The position numbers and the translations under genes are program-made. The notes beneath the pieces were generated by a model, which saw nothing but the letters and a program-made list of their open reading frames with translations, was not told where the DNA came from and ran no database searches. Shown one piece after another: positions 63,657-64,000 of a stretch of DNA of 64,000 nucleotides; the first letter of the stretch is position 1, and each line of letters begins with the position of its first letter. This DNA comes from Clostridium acetireducens DSM 10703 (GTDB lineage Bacteria; Bacillota; Clostridia; Clostridiales; Clostridiaceae). Location: the NCBI RefSeq assembly GCF_001758365.1, contig NZ_LZFO01000008.1, positions 1 to 64,000 on the forward strand, read 5' to 3'.

Positions 63657-64000
63657 ATGAAAGAAATAAAATTATTAGATATAGAAGGTATAAAAATTGG
63701 TCATGCACAAAATTTAAAAGCAGCTACTGGATGTAGTGTGATTATATGTGAGGAAGGAGCAGCAGCTGGAGTAGATGTAAGAGGAGGGGCACCAGGAACT
63801 AGAGAAACAGATTTATTAGACCCAGTAAATTTAGTAGACAAAATTCATGCATTGGTTTTAGCTGGTGGCAGTGCCTTTGGATTAGATGCAGCATCTGGAG
63901 TTATGAATTACTTAGAAGAAAGAAACATTGGATTTGATGTATCTGTTACCAAAGTGCCTATAGTTTGTTCTGCAGTTTTATTTGACCTTTTAATAGGTGA
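63657..64000 (+). CDS. P1-family peptidase (DmpA-like), partial
   Basis: The first 114 residues of an Ntn-hydrolase-type aminopeptidase/amidase; the gene runs off the window. KEIKLLDIEGIKIGHAQNLKAATGCSVIICEEGAAAGVDVRGGAPGTRETDLLDP and HALVLAGGSAFGLDAASGV are typical of the family. The self-cleaving nucleophile lies beyond the edge. Start ATG after AAAGGAGA. Confidence 0.88.
   Translation, partial: MKEIKLLDIEGIKIGHAQNLKAATGCSVIICEEGAAAGVDVRGGAPGTRETDLLDPVNLVDKIHALVLAGGSAFGLDAASGVMNYLEERNIGFDVSVTKVPIVCSAVLFDLLIG

Overview
The window is AT-rich DNA from a strictly anaerobic, Gram-positive Clostridium-like bacterium. The evidence is strong AGGAGG ribosome-binding sites, frequent TTG and GTG starts, a flavodiiron/rubredoxin oxygen reductase, CWB2 cell-wall domains, glgBCDAP glycogen genes, a CtsR-type heat-shock operator and glycine, TPP and folate riboswitches. 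I cannot fix the species.

Layout. 0-4 kb: biotin genes bioY-bioD-bioA (minus) diverge from bioB (plus), with a BirA-type operator between them. 4.5-8.9 kb: an RND adaptor/pump pair. 9.3-12.3 kb: a pantothenate operon panG-panB-panC-panD behind a leader with a terminator-like hairpin. 12.4-15 kb: a secreted GH73 glucosaminidase and a short RpoD-like sigma factor. 15.3-17.9 kb: a four-domain flavodiiron oxygen reductase. 18.4-23 kb: a polysaccharide deacetylase, a two-component system and an unknown membrane-anchored protein. 23.4-31.7 kb: the glycogen operon glgB-C-D-A-P with a sigma-H-like promoter. 32-34.9 kb: an ECF sigma/anti-sigma pair and a membrane lipoprotein. 35.4-41.2 kb: a CWB2-anchored HtrA-like protease, a frameshifted receiver-PAS-GGDEF-HD-GYP gene and a frameshifted secreted protein. 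41.8-46.7 kb: a tandem glycine riboswitch with an AGCS symporter, a REP-associated transposase (RAYT), and a MarR/MATE efflux pair. 46.8-51.7 kb: two transcription units with Fur-like boxes (soluble MCP, DUF2325, FeoC-like, DUF3793; then feoA-feoA-feoB). 52.2-53.6 kb: a response regulator and a kinase that has lost its catalytic half. 54-57.2 kb: TPP riboswitch with thiW-thiD-thiM-thiE. 57.6-64 kb: Hsp20, a GNAT acetyltransferase, a HAD phosphatase, a YdcF protein, two more ECF substrate-binding proteins (one folT behind a THF riboswitch) and the start of a P1 peptidase.

Vitamin supply is a theme. Four ECF S components (BioY, ThiW, an unassigned one, FolT) sit in the window but no EcfA/EcfA'/EcfT module does. 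They must share an energizing module encoded elsewhere.

The most unusual feature is a dense set of long nested palindromes, 100-430 bp each. Family A is bounded by GGGGACGGTTAA, and the RAYT gene is bracketed by the same sequence in inverted orientation. Family B has an asymmetric cloverleaf-like core with two hairpins carrying GTCC loops. In both families the outer arms differ from locus to locus, yet within each locus the two arms match each other almost perfectly. In several cases they run from the stop codon of one convergent gene to the stop codon of the other. One arm of an 18 kb copy reaches into coding sequence. This points to inverted duplication or arm-to-arm correction around a mobile or structured core. 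I regard it as the best candidate here for an undescribed system.
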